Assembly (NCBI GenBank): GCA_019456245.1 | Contig: VRUF01000103.1 | Coordinates: 330-9,936, forward strand | DNA from: Planctomycetota bacterium | Lineage (GTDB): Bacteria; Planctomycetota; Phycisphaerae; Sedimentisphaerales; Anaerohalosphaeraceae | Direction of reading: 5' to 3' | DNA length: 9,607 nucleotides | Shown here: positions 1 through 5,800 of the stretch, in pieces | How the letters are laid out: each line of letters opens with the position of its first letter | How positions within the stretch are numbered: position 1 is the first letter of the stretch | The notes under the pieces: generated by a model | What the model was told of the DNA's origin: nothing | Databases searched by the model: none | What the model saw: only the letters and a program-made list of their open reading frames with translations | Translations under genes and position numbers: made by a program

Positions 1-44
1 ATATATTCGATGCGCCACGGCGCCCATAGATTTTTTCCCTGCAC
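1..44 (-). CDS. HIT-family protein, N-terminal 14 codons only (runs off left edge)
   Basis: Read on the minus strand from a GTG at 44-42, the DNA gives MQGKNLWAPWRIEY before the window ends. The NLWAPWRxEY block is the characteristic N-terminus of bacterial HIT proteins of the Ap4A phosphorylase/ATP adenylyltransferase-like branch, nucleotide-binding hydrolases or transferases with a His-x-His-x-His active site. That active site lies outside the window. A good ribosome-binding site, GAGGAG (57-52), stands 7 nt before the GTG and supports this start. The upstream lipoprotein gene stops at 64, leaving 19 nt, so the gene is probably the third in that operon. Seen: the start, ribosome-binding site and 14 residues. 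Family knowledge: the motif. The exact substrate is unknown. Confidence 0.8.
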   Translation of the reverse strand, partial: MQGKNLWAPWRIEY

Positions 45-63
45 CGGAAAACTCCTCGCCAGG

Positions 64-1041
64 CTAGTCTGCCATAAGTTTTATCGTAAGTTTTTGGTCG
101 ATCGTCAGCATCGGCGGGTCACCGAGCGGCGCCGGAAAAGATGCTGTTATCAAAAGACGATATTCCTGTTCATCGCTTTCAACGATACCGGAATCGACGT
201 TAAATACCTGGACTCCGGAACCTTCCAAAGATTTGAACTTGTAATTACGCAAAAAACCGAACATTCCCTGCATACGAAAACCGCGCTCGTACAATCTTGG
301 CCAGTCGGGAAGTTTCTCATCGGAAAGGGCAAAAGTACTTTGAATCTCAACTTTTCTTTCTGCGCCTTCTGCCTCGACCTGCCCCGGACCGCCATCGGCA
401 AGAGTATATGTTATCTCTCTAGCCGCTCGTACAGGAACAGGAAGGGGAATATACTCCAGCCTCTTCCATGTCTGACCTTTAACTGCGCCAACCGTTCCCT
501 GGGGAACCGACGTGACAGAATCCCACAAGTGTTTCTGTAAAGCAATAAAATCAGCGATCATATCAGGACTCTTCATCCTCCCCTGCCTGTCGGACGTTTT
601 AATCGATTTATTGCCAAGCTCAAGCACCAGCGCATCCATCTCAGAATTATCCAACACCTTACCCACCGGCGAGATCGTAAAGTTAAAACTGCGACCGGCC
701 AGCAAATCCGCCACATCCGCGGAAGGTTTGCCTTTCAGGCCCCTGCGGGTAACCTTTGCAGATTCACACACCGCCTTCATCGTCGTAATGCCATACACCT
801 CTACCGGCCCGACAGGACTGTACGACATGACAAGTTCGAGCTTCTCTGATATATTCGTAGGTTTGGATTTGCCCGCGGAACCGTCAAGATCGGTTTCGAC
901 ATTTCTCTCAGATACCATCCGGTACTTAATCGATGAGTCATTTTCAAATTTAACCGCAAGGATAGTCCGCGACTTCTCCTGGCATCCCATCTGGCAGATC
1001 ATACACAAAAGCACTATTGTAATTATTATAAAATTACGCAA
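64..1041 (-). CDS. Putative lipoprotein of unknown function, paralogue of its upstream neighbour
   Basis: The predicted product is 325 aa. I chose the TTG at 1041-1039 as start because AAAGGA lies 6 nt upstream of it. A GTG at 1056 would add five residues (MKGTN) but has no ribosome-binding site and would put AAAGGA inside the coding sequence. From the TTG the protein opens with a short basic N-region, a hydrophobic stretch and a lipobox-like QMGC, with Cys20 as the likely lipid site. Gln at -3 is unusual. The rest is a soluble, beta-rich, periplasmic-looking domain with no enzyme motif I recognise. It shares landmarks with the upstream lipoprotein: GR/KSxxFxxxxxPxGK in the middle, a VKxGQxW-type turn, a later F(N/D)xxSG(I/G)V, and a C-terminal strand rich in I/L/K. 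It may belong to a DUF6263-like group, but I am not sure. A role with the downstream HIT gene is not evident. Confidence 0.75.
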   Translation of the reverse strand: MRNFIIITIVLLCMICQMGCQEKSRTILAVKFENDSSIKYRMVSERNVETDLDGSAGKSKPTNISEKLELVMSYSPVGPVEVYGITTMKAVCESAKVTRRGLKGKPSADVADLLAGRSFNFTISPVGKVLDNSEMDALVLELGNKSIKTSDRQGRMKSPDMIADFIALQKHLWDSVTSVPQGTVGAVKGQTWKRLEYIPLPVPVRAAREITYTLADGGPGQVEAEGAERKVEIQSTFALSDEKLPDWPRLYERGFRMQGMFGFLRNYKFKSLEGSGVQVFNVDSGIVESDEQEYRLLITASFPAPLGDPPMLTIDQKLTIKLMAD

Positions 1042-1084
1042 GTTAGTTCCTTTCACTGCTTTTTATACTTCAGTTCAAAAACTA

Positions 1085-2089
1085 TTATTTAACACTCTCG
1101 AGGCTGATCGAATAAATCAGATTGAATTTTATCATATCCGGGTTCTCTTTCGCAGCTACACCTATAGCTACACCCATAGCCTCACCCGTAGTTGCATAAT
1201 TTGCAACCAGTTTTTCATCGTAATCTGCGACCAGTCCGCCGGAAGAATCAAAAGTCATATCTCCGGAATATGTTTCTGCTCCGTCAACCATTGGGCCAAG
1301 GAAGGCCGCTATCGGAGATACTTCTCCCGCATCCTCAGCAGATTCAGCGCTTTCGGCAGCTTCCATTGAAACATGGATCATTTTTTTGCCGTCCTTTCCT
1401 TCTATATTCGAAACCGTATATGTTTTCTTAAATGACTTCGGAGGAAGCAGTAACTCGTGACCTATCGAAATCTTATACCAGTTGTCGCCTGCACTAACTT
1501 TATTTAACCCGTCAGTGGGAATACCAGGTATCCCGTGACGTTTTGATATTTCCTTTTCATTTAATAATGCCTTTGCTATCTCCGCTGCATCAATACCCTT
1601 TATAGCCGCCATAGCATCTTTTGTATCGACAGATGATGCTTTTCCATCTGGCATTAGTTTTACCGTATAACTTTTTCCTATAAGGTTATAAGCAGAATCC
1701 TTCTTGTCCTCTTCTCGATTGCTGTCAAAATCGATCGAGACACCTTTCGGAGCTTCCCGATACACACGGATATCTTTAAAAGTGATCTTTGCTATCGCAC
1801 TTCCGTCGGCATTTACGGTTTCGATCACCTGATCGAATTTAATATCGAGTTGGATATTAACCCTGTCGACCTTTGTCTTTTTCAATGCAGGCTGCTCAAA
1901 AATAACTTCCTGCGTCATTTCAGAAGCGGATCTGTAAGTTGCAACCTGACCTGGAACATACTTTAAGGAAATATCTGCCTTGACAGCAACAGGCTCATCG
2001 ACATCTTTAACCTCAGGAGCGCATCCTGCAAATAACACAAAAAAAACACCCATCGACAATAAACACACTGTAGTTTTGGACATAAACAT
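1085..2089 (-). CDS. Putative lipoprotein of unknown function (DUF6263-like?)
   Basis: The predicted product is 334 aa, starting at the ATG at 2089-2087 with AGGAG (2100-2096) 6 nt upstream. The reading frame continues to 2146, but that extension has no ribosome-binding site and would spoil the signal peptide. A second in-frame ATG at 2083 also exists. The N-terminus MFMSKTTVCLLSMG leads through a hydrophobic core to LFAGC, with Cys23 as the likely lipidated residue. The mature part begins with an acidic linker and LKYVPGQVATYR, an opening I associate with planctomycete DUF6263-type proteins (recollection, not a search). It continues with beta-rich sequence, GKSYTVKLMPDGK, SAGDNWY, an AESAESAED acidic low-complexity stretch and FDSSGGLV. 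It is first in a minus-strand operon; the next gene follows about 43 nt downstream. Its function is unknown. Confidence 0.8.
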   Translation of the reverse strand: MFMSKTTVCLLSMGVFFVLFAGCAPEVKDVDEPVAVKADISLKYVPGQVATYRSASEMTQEVIFEQPALKKTKVDRVNIQLDIKFDQVIETVNADGSAIAKITFKDIRVYREAPKGVSIDFDSNREEDKKDSAYNLIGKSYTVKLMPDGKASSVDTKDAMAAIKGIDAAEIAKALLNEKEISKRHGIPGIPTDGLNKVSAGDNWYKISIGHELLLPPKSFKKTYTVSNIEGKDGKKMIHVSMEAAESAESAEDAGEVSPIAAFLGPMVDGAETYSGDMTFDSSGGLVADYDEKLVANYATTGEAMGVAIGVAAKENPDMIKFNLIYSISLESVK

Positions 2090-2203
2090 AACAAACTCCT
2101 TATTCTTTAAAAAACATCTTATTAAAATCAAGCCATATACAAGCAACCTATATAACTGATTGCGATTAAAATTTCCCGTCTTTTCGCGGCTAAGTAATAC
2201 GGC

Positions 2204-2232
2204 AATATAAGTTATGCCCTTACTCGCGTCAA
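2204..2232 (-). promoter_or_regulatory. Sigma70-type promoter of the lipoprotein operon
   Basis: On the minus strand the -35 is TTGACG (2232-2227) and the -10 is TATATT (2209-2204), separated by exactly 17 bp. Each box matches the consensus at 5 of 6 positions. The predicted start is near 2197, leaving a leader of about 108 nt before the ATG at 2089. Confidence 0.65.
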
Positions 2233-2237
2233 TTTAT

Positions 2238-2251
2238 TACCCTTAAGGGTA
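2238..2251. promoter_or_regulatory. Perfect 14-bp palindrome, candidate operator
   Basis: TACCCTTAAGGGTA is a perfect inverted repeat in the divergent intergenic region. It ends 6 bp upstream of the -35 of the lipoprotein promoter, with its centre about 47 bp upstream of the predicted transcript start. That location suits a dimeric regulator acting on the minus-strand operon. It is about 170 bp from the ilvD -10. Regulator identity is unknown. Confidence 0.4.
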
Positions 2252-2394
2252 CAATTATAGGAATGCCCGCATTTTTAGCAACATTTATTCTGTAACCAAC
2301 CGCAAAATAGACAGTTACAGCCATCAATTACACCCATTTGTGTCGTCAAAACCGCAATTTCACCGGTCTATGCCCAATTTTACTGATTTTACGG

Positions 2395-2423
2395 TTCCTT
2401 CGCCTCCGCTCCAAAGCTATAAT
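2395..2423 (+). promoter_or_regulatory. Candidate ilvD promoter
   Basis: A perfect TATAAT -10 (2418-2423) lies 17 bp after a poor -35 (TTCCTT, 2395-2400). A dyad AGCTA (2415-2419)/TAGCT (2430-2434) overlaps the -10 and could be an operator. Transcription would begin near 2430. This is the best -10 upstream of ilvD, but the weak -35 suggests activation or a different true promoter. Confidence 0.4.
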
Positions 2424-2429
2424 AGAGGG

Positions 2430-2657
2430 TAGCTCTAATAATTGCTTTTAGGTGGCAAGTAGAATATTTTTGTATTCTGGCAAGGAAGGGAAATCAGCCT
2501 TAGCCGAAGCTAAGGCGGTTTTTTCCTGACACCGTCCAGAATCAAAAAGATTCGCTTGTTCGCCAAAATGAATTTTTAGAGGTGCCCTGAATGTTTACAG
2601 AATTTATGGATGGCGGAAGTTCGCCACAGTTAACAGATGAGATTTTGGAGTTGTCCC
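2430..2657 (+). promoter_or_regulatory. Structured ilvD 5' leader, candidate attenuator
   Basis: The leader between the predicted transcript start and the ilvD ATG is about 228 nt. It contains a hairpin AGAATA (2461-2466)/TATTCT (2473-2478), a terminator-like hairpin (2497-2524), a long-range helix ATTCTGG (2474-2480)/CCAGAAT (2536-2542) enclosing that terminator, and a hairpin GAATC (2539-2543)/GATTC (2549-2553). The long-range helix competes with both flanking hairpins for the same bases, as in attenuators and riboswitches. I could not match it to a known riboswitch class. Regulation by branched-chain amino acids or another signal is inferred only. Confidence 0.4.
2497..2524 (+). terminator. 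Intrinsic-terminator-like hairpin inside the ilvD leader
   Basis: A perfect 8-bp stem GCCTTAGC/GCTAAGGC with loop CGAA is followed by GG and six T. The only plus-strand transcription that I can see reaching it starts at the ilvD promoter, so it points to attenuation rather than to the end of a gene. On the minus strand the same stem carries a stable UUCG loop but no T run follows. Flanking GGAAA (2489-2493) and TTTCC (2522-2526) could pair and mask the T run. Confidence 0.55.
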
Positions 2658-2731
2658 ATGAGAAGCGACACGATCAAAAAAGGTTTCGAACGAGCACCCC
2701 ACAGGGCACTGCTGCATGCCTGCGGACTTAA
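2591..2731 (+). CDS. Possible 46-aa leader ORF overlapping the ilvD start
   Basis: An ATG at 2591 is preceded by AGAGGTG (2578-2584) at 6-nt spacing. The frame runs 46 codons in a different phase from ilvD and ends with TAA at 2729-2731, so it overlaps the first 74 nt of ilvD. Codons 14-21 read LTDEILEL, so four of eight are Leu or Ile, and this cluster covers the ilvD ribosome-binding site. It could couple or gate ilvD translation. The part inside ilvD is probably constrained by ilvD itself, and the ORF may be chance. I recognise no homologue. Confidence 0.25.
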   Translation: MFTEFMDGGSSPQLTDEILELSHEKRHDQKRFRTSTPQGTAACLRT

Positions 2732-4325
2732 AAACGAAGATATCGGCAAACCCTTTATTGCCGTCGCCAACAGTTTCTGCGAAGTCGTACCCGGCCACGT
2801 ACACCTCGACAAGGTGGCAAAAGTTGTAAAACAAGCCATTCGAGATGCCGGCGGTGTTCCTTTCGAGTTCAACACCATCGCCATTTGCGACGGAATCGCA
2901 ATGGGACACGGCGGGATGAAATACTCCCTTGCTTCACGAGAGATTATAGCCGACGCCGTCGAAACCATGATAAATGCGCACTGTTTTGACGGAATGGTCT
3001 GTATTCCCAACTGCGACAAAGTTATCCCGGGCATGCTAATGGCGACGATGCGGCTGAACATTCCGACCATCTTTGTCTCGGGCGGACCGATGGCTGCCGG
3101 AAAAACAAAGGAAGGAAAAGCCGCCGACCTCATCAGTATCTTCGAAGGCGTCGCGGAATTCAACGCCGGAAAGATCGACGAAGCACAACTCAGCGAACTG
3201 GAATGCTGCGGCTGTCCCTCCGAGGGAAGCTGCTCGGGCATGTTCACCGCCAACAGCATGAACTGTCTCTGCGAAGCAATTGGGATGGCACTGCCCGGAA
3301 ACGGAACCATACTCGCTATCAACCCCAAACGTCAGGAGCTTTACAAAACCGCGGGCAAAAGGATCGTCGAACTGGTCGCTAAAGACTTAAAACCACTCGA
3401 CATCGTCACGGAAAAATCAATCGACAACGCCTTCGCCCTGGACATGGCAATGGGCGGATCGACAAACACCGTCCTGCATACCCTTGCAGTGGCAAACGAA
3501 GCGGGCATTGAATACGGCCTCCAGCGAATCAACGACATCTCCGCCAGATGCCCCAACATATGCAAGGTTTCGCCATCGAGCGCATGGCACATGGAAGACG
3601 TAGACGCCGCAGGCGGCATAAGCGCCATCCTCAAAGAGATCAGCAAAGTCGAAGGAATAATTGCAGAAGACTGCATAACAGTAACCGGCGAAACACTCGG
3701 CGAAGTCATCGCCGGCGCCGACATCAAGAACACCGATTGCATACATCCGCTGGAAAACGCGTATTCCAAAACCGGCGGACTTGCTATACTCCACGGCAAT
3801 CTTGCTCCCAAAGGCTGCGTCGTAAAAAGTGCAGGCGTTGCACCGGCTATGCTGACACATTCCGGACCTACCGTCATCTTCGAAAGTCAGGAACAGGCCT
3901 GCGAAGGTATCCTCGCGGGAAAAGTCAAAGCAGGCGACGTCGTCATCATTCGCTACGAAGGTCCCAAAGGCGGCCCCGGTATGCAGGAGATGCTAAGCCC
4001 GACAAGCTATATAATGGGTGCAGGACTCGGAGAATCCGTCGCACTAATCACAGACGGCCGCTTCTCAGGCGGAACAAGAGGTGCATGCATCGGACACGTA
4101 AGCCCCGAAGCTGCCGTAGGCGGACCTATCGGACTGGTCAATGAAGGCGACATCGTAGAAATCGACATACCAAACAACACGATCAACGTAAAGCTCTCAG
4201 ATGACGAACTCGCCGAACGCAAAAAACAATGGAAACCAAGGCCTGCCAACATAACAAAGGGCTATCTCGCAAAATACGCCTCAATGGCAACAAGCGCAGA
4301 CACCGGCGCAATACTAAAGTGGTAG
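2658..4325 (+). CDS. ilvD: Dihydroxyacid dehydratase
   Basis: The predicted product is 555 aa, a length typical of shorter bacterial/archaeal IlvD (E. coli has 616). The enzyme dehydrates 2,3-dihydroxy-isovalerate and -methylvalerate to the keto acids of valine, leucine and isoleucine synthesis in the cytoplasm, using Mg2+ and an Fe-S cluster. The start is ATG 2658 with GGAG (2647-2650) 7 nt upstream, giving the canonical opening MRSDTIKKGFERAPHRALL; the frame's earlier ATG at 2637 has no family support. Visible motifs are NSFCEVVPGHVHL (38-50), CDGIAMGHGG (77-86), CIPNCDK (115-121), GSCSGMFTANSMNC (190-203), YEGPKGGPGMQEM (433-445) and TDGRFSGGTRG (465-475). Expected cluster cysteines include Cys119 and Cys192; Asp78, Lys121 and Glu444 match the metal site. 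Like E. coli IlvD it has VPGHVHL where [2Fe-2S] plant-type enzymes have NTCNMHL. Two metal-binding-type genes follow directly. Confidence 0.97.
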   Translation: MRSDTIKKGFERAPHRALLHACGLKNEDIGKPFIAVANSFCEVVPGHVHLDKVAKVVKQAIRDAGGVPFEFNTIAICDGIAMGHGGMKYSLASREIIADAVETMINAHCFDGMVCIPNCDKVIPGMLMATMRLNIPTIFVSGGPMAAGKTKEGKAADLISIFEGVAEFNAGKIDEAQLSELECCGCPSEGSCSGMFTANSMNCLCEAIGMALPGNGTILAINPKRQELYKTAGKRIVELVAKDLKPLDIVTEKSIDNAFALDMAMGGSTNTVLHTLAVANEAGIEYGLQRINDISARCPNICKVSPSSAWHMEDVDAAGGISAILKEISKVEGIIAEDCITVTGETLGEVIAGADIKNTDCIHPLENAYSKTGGLAILHGNLAPKGCVVKSAGVAPAMLTHSGPTVIFESQEQACEGILAGKVKAGDVVIIRYEGPKGGPGMQEMLSPTSYIMGAGLGESVALITDGRFSGGTRGACIGHVSPEAAVGGPIGLVNEGDIVEIDIPNNTINVKLSDDELAERKKQWKPRPANITKGYLAKYASMATSADTGAILKW

Positions 4326-4332
4326 TTTAGAA

Positions 4333-4785
4333 GTGACATCGAATAATAAAACAAAATGGTACGCCGCCGGCCTGCACTTTGAATGCACAGGCTGCGGACA
4401 ATGCTGTTCAGGACCCGGCGAAGGTTACGTCTGGATAACAAAACCGGAGGTCAAATTCCTCGCAGAACACCTGTCCCTTACACTGGAAGATACGCACAAA
4501 AAATATCTCCGGCGCATCATTGTCCGCCACAGCATTATCGAGCACCCAAAGAGCAAGGATTGCATTTTTCTTTCGCAATGCGCCGATTCCCGCAGCTGTT
4601 CTATTTACCCGGTCCGCCCAAATCAATGCAGGACATGGCCTTTCTGGGACATGAACCTTCTAAACTCGGACATGTGGAACTCTGTAGCAATAACGTGCCC
4701 AGGAATAAACCGCGGAAAATACTACAGCTTCGAAGAGGTCGAAAAACTCAAAAAGCAGAATAGCTGGTGGAACGATGAAAACTGA
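4333..4785 (+). CDS. YkgJ/UPF0153-type CxxCxxCC metal-binding protein (first copy)
   Basis: The predicted product is 150 aa. It matches the CxxCxxCC family (PF03692, annotated as putative zinc- or iron-chelating). The N-terminus has ECTGCGQCC (Cys18, 21, 24, 25). Later come Cys77, 83 and 89 and the signature CSIYPVRPNQCRTWPF (89-104), the family's CxIYxxRPxxCRxxPF block, with a further Cys122. There is no signal peptide or membrane segment, so it is cytoplasmic. The start is GTG 4333, only 7 nt after the ilvD stop; the ribosome-binding site is weak, so translation is probably coupled to ilvD. Its stop overlaps the next gene by 11 nt. The biochemical role of the family is not established. Proximity to the Fe-S enzyme IlvD suggests, but does not show, a role in metal or cluster supply. 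Confidence 0.88.
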   Translation: MTSNNKTKWYAAGLHFECTGCGQCCSGPGEGYVWITKPEVKFLAEHLSLTLEDTHKKYLRRIIVRHSIIEHPKSKDCIFLSQCADSRSCSIYPVRPNQCRTWPFWDMNLLNSDMWNSVAITCPGINRGKYYSFEEVEKLKKQNSWWNDEN

Positions 4786-5194
4786 CGACAACATCACCTC
4801 CGCTGTTGCCTCGGTATACGAATGGATCGACTCTAAAGCCGCCGGCAGAACACCATGCGATGCCTGCGGCAACTGCTGTGACTTCAAACAGTACGACCAC
4901 CGCCTGTACGTAACCTCAGTAGAACTTCAATATCTCGTAACTACTCTCGGACCAGCGGCTATTAAAAAAATGAACGACGGCATCTGTCCATACAACGAGA
5001 ATAACAAATGCACAATTCACAAAAATCGCTTCGCCGGCTGTAGAATATTCTCATGCCAGTCAGATGCGGATTTCCAATCCCGCCTAGCCGAAGAATCGCT
5101 GGCAAAACTAAAATCGATCGGATATAAATATCATTGGCCATACTGTTATGTAGACCTCGCAACCGGCCTAAACGATCTTACAGAACAACCCTGA
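4775..5194 (+). CDS. YkgJ/UPF0153-type CxxCxxCC metal-binding protein (second copy)
   Basis: The predicted product is 139 aa, starting at ATG 4775 inside the end of the previous gene, with GGTGGA a few bases upstream. It is a second, diverged CxxCxxCC protein: PCDACGNCC (Cys28, 31, 34, 35), then CPYNENNKCTIHKNRFAGCRIFSC (Cys71, 79, 89, 94), matching the family pattern C-x7-C-x-I-x3-R-x2-GCR. There is an additional Cys124 in WPYCYVD. It lacks the RPxxCRxWPF form of its neighbour, so the two are not a recent duplication. No signal peptide or membrane helix is visible. The 11-nt overlap implies translational coupling and a stoichiometric relation with its neighbour. It is the last gene of the ilvD operon; no convincing terminator follows. 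Function unknown beyond likely Zn or Fe binding. Confidence 0.85.
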   Translation: MKTDDNITSAVASVYEWIDSKAAGRTPCDACGNCCDFKQYDHRLYVTSVELQYLVTTLGPAAIKKMNDGICPYNENNKCTIHKNRFAGCRIFSCQSDADFQSRLAEESLAKLKSIGYKYHWPYCYVDLATGLNDLTEQP

Positions 5195-5321
5195 CCTGAA
5201 AAAAAATGTGAGCCATGCAAAAAAAAATCCCGCTTACCTCCGATAATCTACGCCCCCTTCATCGCGAAACGCAAACAAACAAAAATATCAGCCCAACACT
5301 TGTAAATTCGCTCGCTTCTGC

Positions 5322-5350
5322 TTGAAATTTACTGCCAATTCCCGTATAAT
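5322..5350 (+). promoter_or_regulatory. Strong sigma70-type promoter without an obvious gene
   Basis: TTGAAA (5322-5327), a 17-bp spacer and a perfect TATAAT (5345-5350) form the best-matching promoter in the window. The predicted start is near 5357. The next confident gene begins about 445 nt downstream and has its own promoter, so this one may serve the small ORF at 5396 or a non-coding RNA. Confidence 0.5.
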
Positions 5351-5395
5351 AACATTTGTAAATTAACTGTAACGTTTGATGCGCCGGGGGGCAAA

Positions 5396-5521
5396 ATGAG
5401 ACGTATTACAATAACAATTAATTTCTTTTTGGCTATCAAGGCAGCCAGGGGGCCGCCGGTCAGAAAAAAGAAAACCTTTTTTTCCAGCCCGAAGATACAA
5501 CAAGATCCCAACTTCGCTTGA
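5396..5521 (+). CDS. Possible 41-aa basic small protein
   Basis: An ATG at 5396 opens 41 codons ending in TGA (5519-5521), about 40 nt after the start predicted for the promoter at 5322-5350. A G-run (5386-5391) 4 nt upstream is a poor ribosome-binding site. The peptide begins MRRITITINFFLAIKAARG and continues with a basic RKKK patch. I recognise no family, and the part around 5437-5455 is a GC-rich inverted repeat that may instead be RNA structure. The position behind a strong promoter is the only real support. Confidence 0.2.
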   Translation: MRRITITINFFLAIKAARGPPVRKKKTFFSSPKIQQDPNFA

Positions 5522-5681
5522 CCATAAACTCCCCAAATAACTCCACTTACCATCGCTTACTATAACAGGAAGAGTTATGCCTCCCGAATAGTTATGCGCA
5601 AAATCCAGCTTCCGTATAATCAAAATATCTTTCCCGCGATTAATCTTGCAATAAATCCCGATTAAAATACGTCATTGGACA

Positions 5682-5709
5682 TTGATAATTTACGGGTTTT
5701 TGGTATAAT
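5682..5709 (+). promoter_or_regulatory. Promoter of the secretin gene
   Basis: The -35 TTGATA (5682-5687) is followed after 16 bp by a perfect TATAAT (5704-5709). The predicted start is near 5716, leaving about 85 nt before the ATG. The 8-mer TTACGGGT occurs at 5690-5697 and 5709-5716, flanking the -10, and may be an operator. Confidence 0.6.
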
Positions 5710-5800
5710 TACGGGTGTTTTGATTAAGAAAAGGACTTTCCAGTATAGGTCCAGATCTTAAACCGACATATTTTGTAGTGGGTAACTCGATCTATTTGTA

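Larger units (their letters stand above)
5195..5681. other. Long intergenic region with orphan promoter-like sites
   Basis: This stretch between the ilvD operon and the secretin promoter has no confident gene. It contains a strong promoter at 5322-5350, a weaker -10 TATAAT at 5615-5620 (17 bp after TTATGC, 5592-5597), a 41-codon ORF at 5396-5521, and short repeats (TTGTAAATT at 5300-5308 and 5356-5364; AGTTATGC twice near 5572-5595). No clear terminator for the ilvD operon is visible. It may encode a small RNA or carry a decayed gene. Confidence 0.5.

Noticed and set aside
10..1369. Plus-strand open frames over the lipoprotein genes
   Set aside because: They lie antisense to two genes with signal peptides, lipoboxes and ribosome-binding sites, have no such signals themselves and no recognisable family.
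2637..2657. Seven-codon upstream extension of ilvD
   Set aside because: The family's N-terminus starts at MRSDTIKKG, and the GGAG at 2647-2650 serves the ATG at 2658.
2630..4252. Long antisense and alternative-frame ORFs inside ilvD, including an Arg-rich 198-codon frame at 3548-4144
   Set aside because: They are by-products of ilvD codon use; composition is extreme and no ribosome-binding site or family is seen.
5437..5455. GGCAGCC/GGCCGCC hairpin as a terminator
   Set aside because: On the plus strand it has an A-C mismatch and is followed by A-rich, not T-rich, sequence; on the minus strand it also lacks a T run after it.
5370..5470. Possible c-di-GMP (GEMM) riboswitch
   Set aside because: GGGGCAAAA and GGCAGCCAGGG recall parts of that class, but the conserved GACGCAAAGCC core is missing and the helices do not fit.
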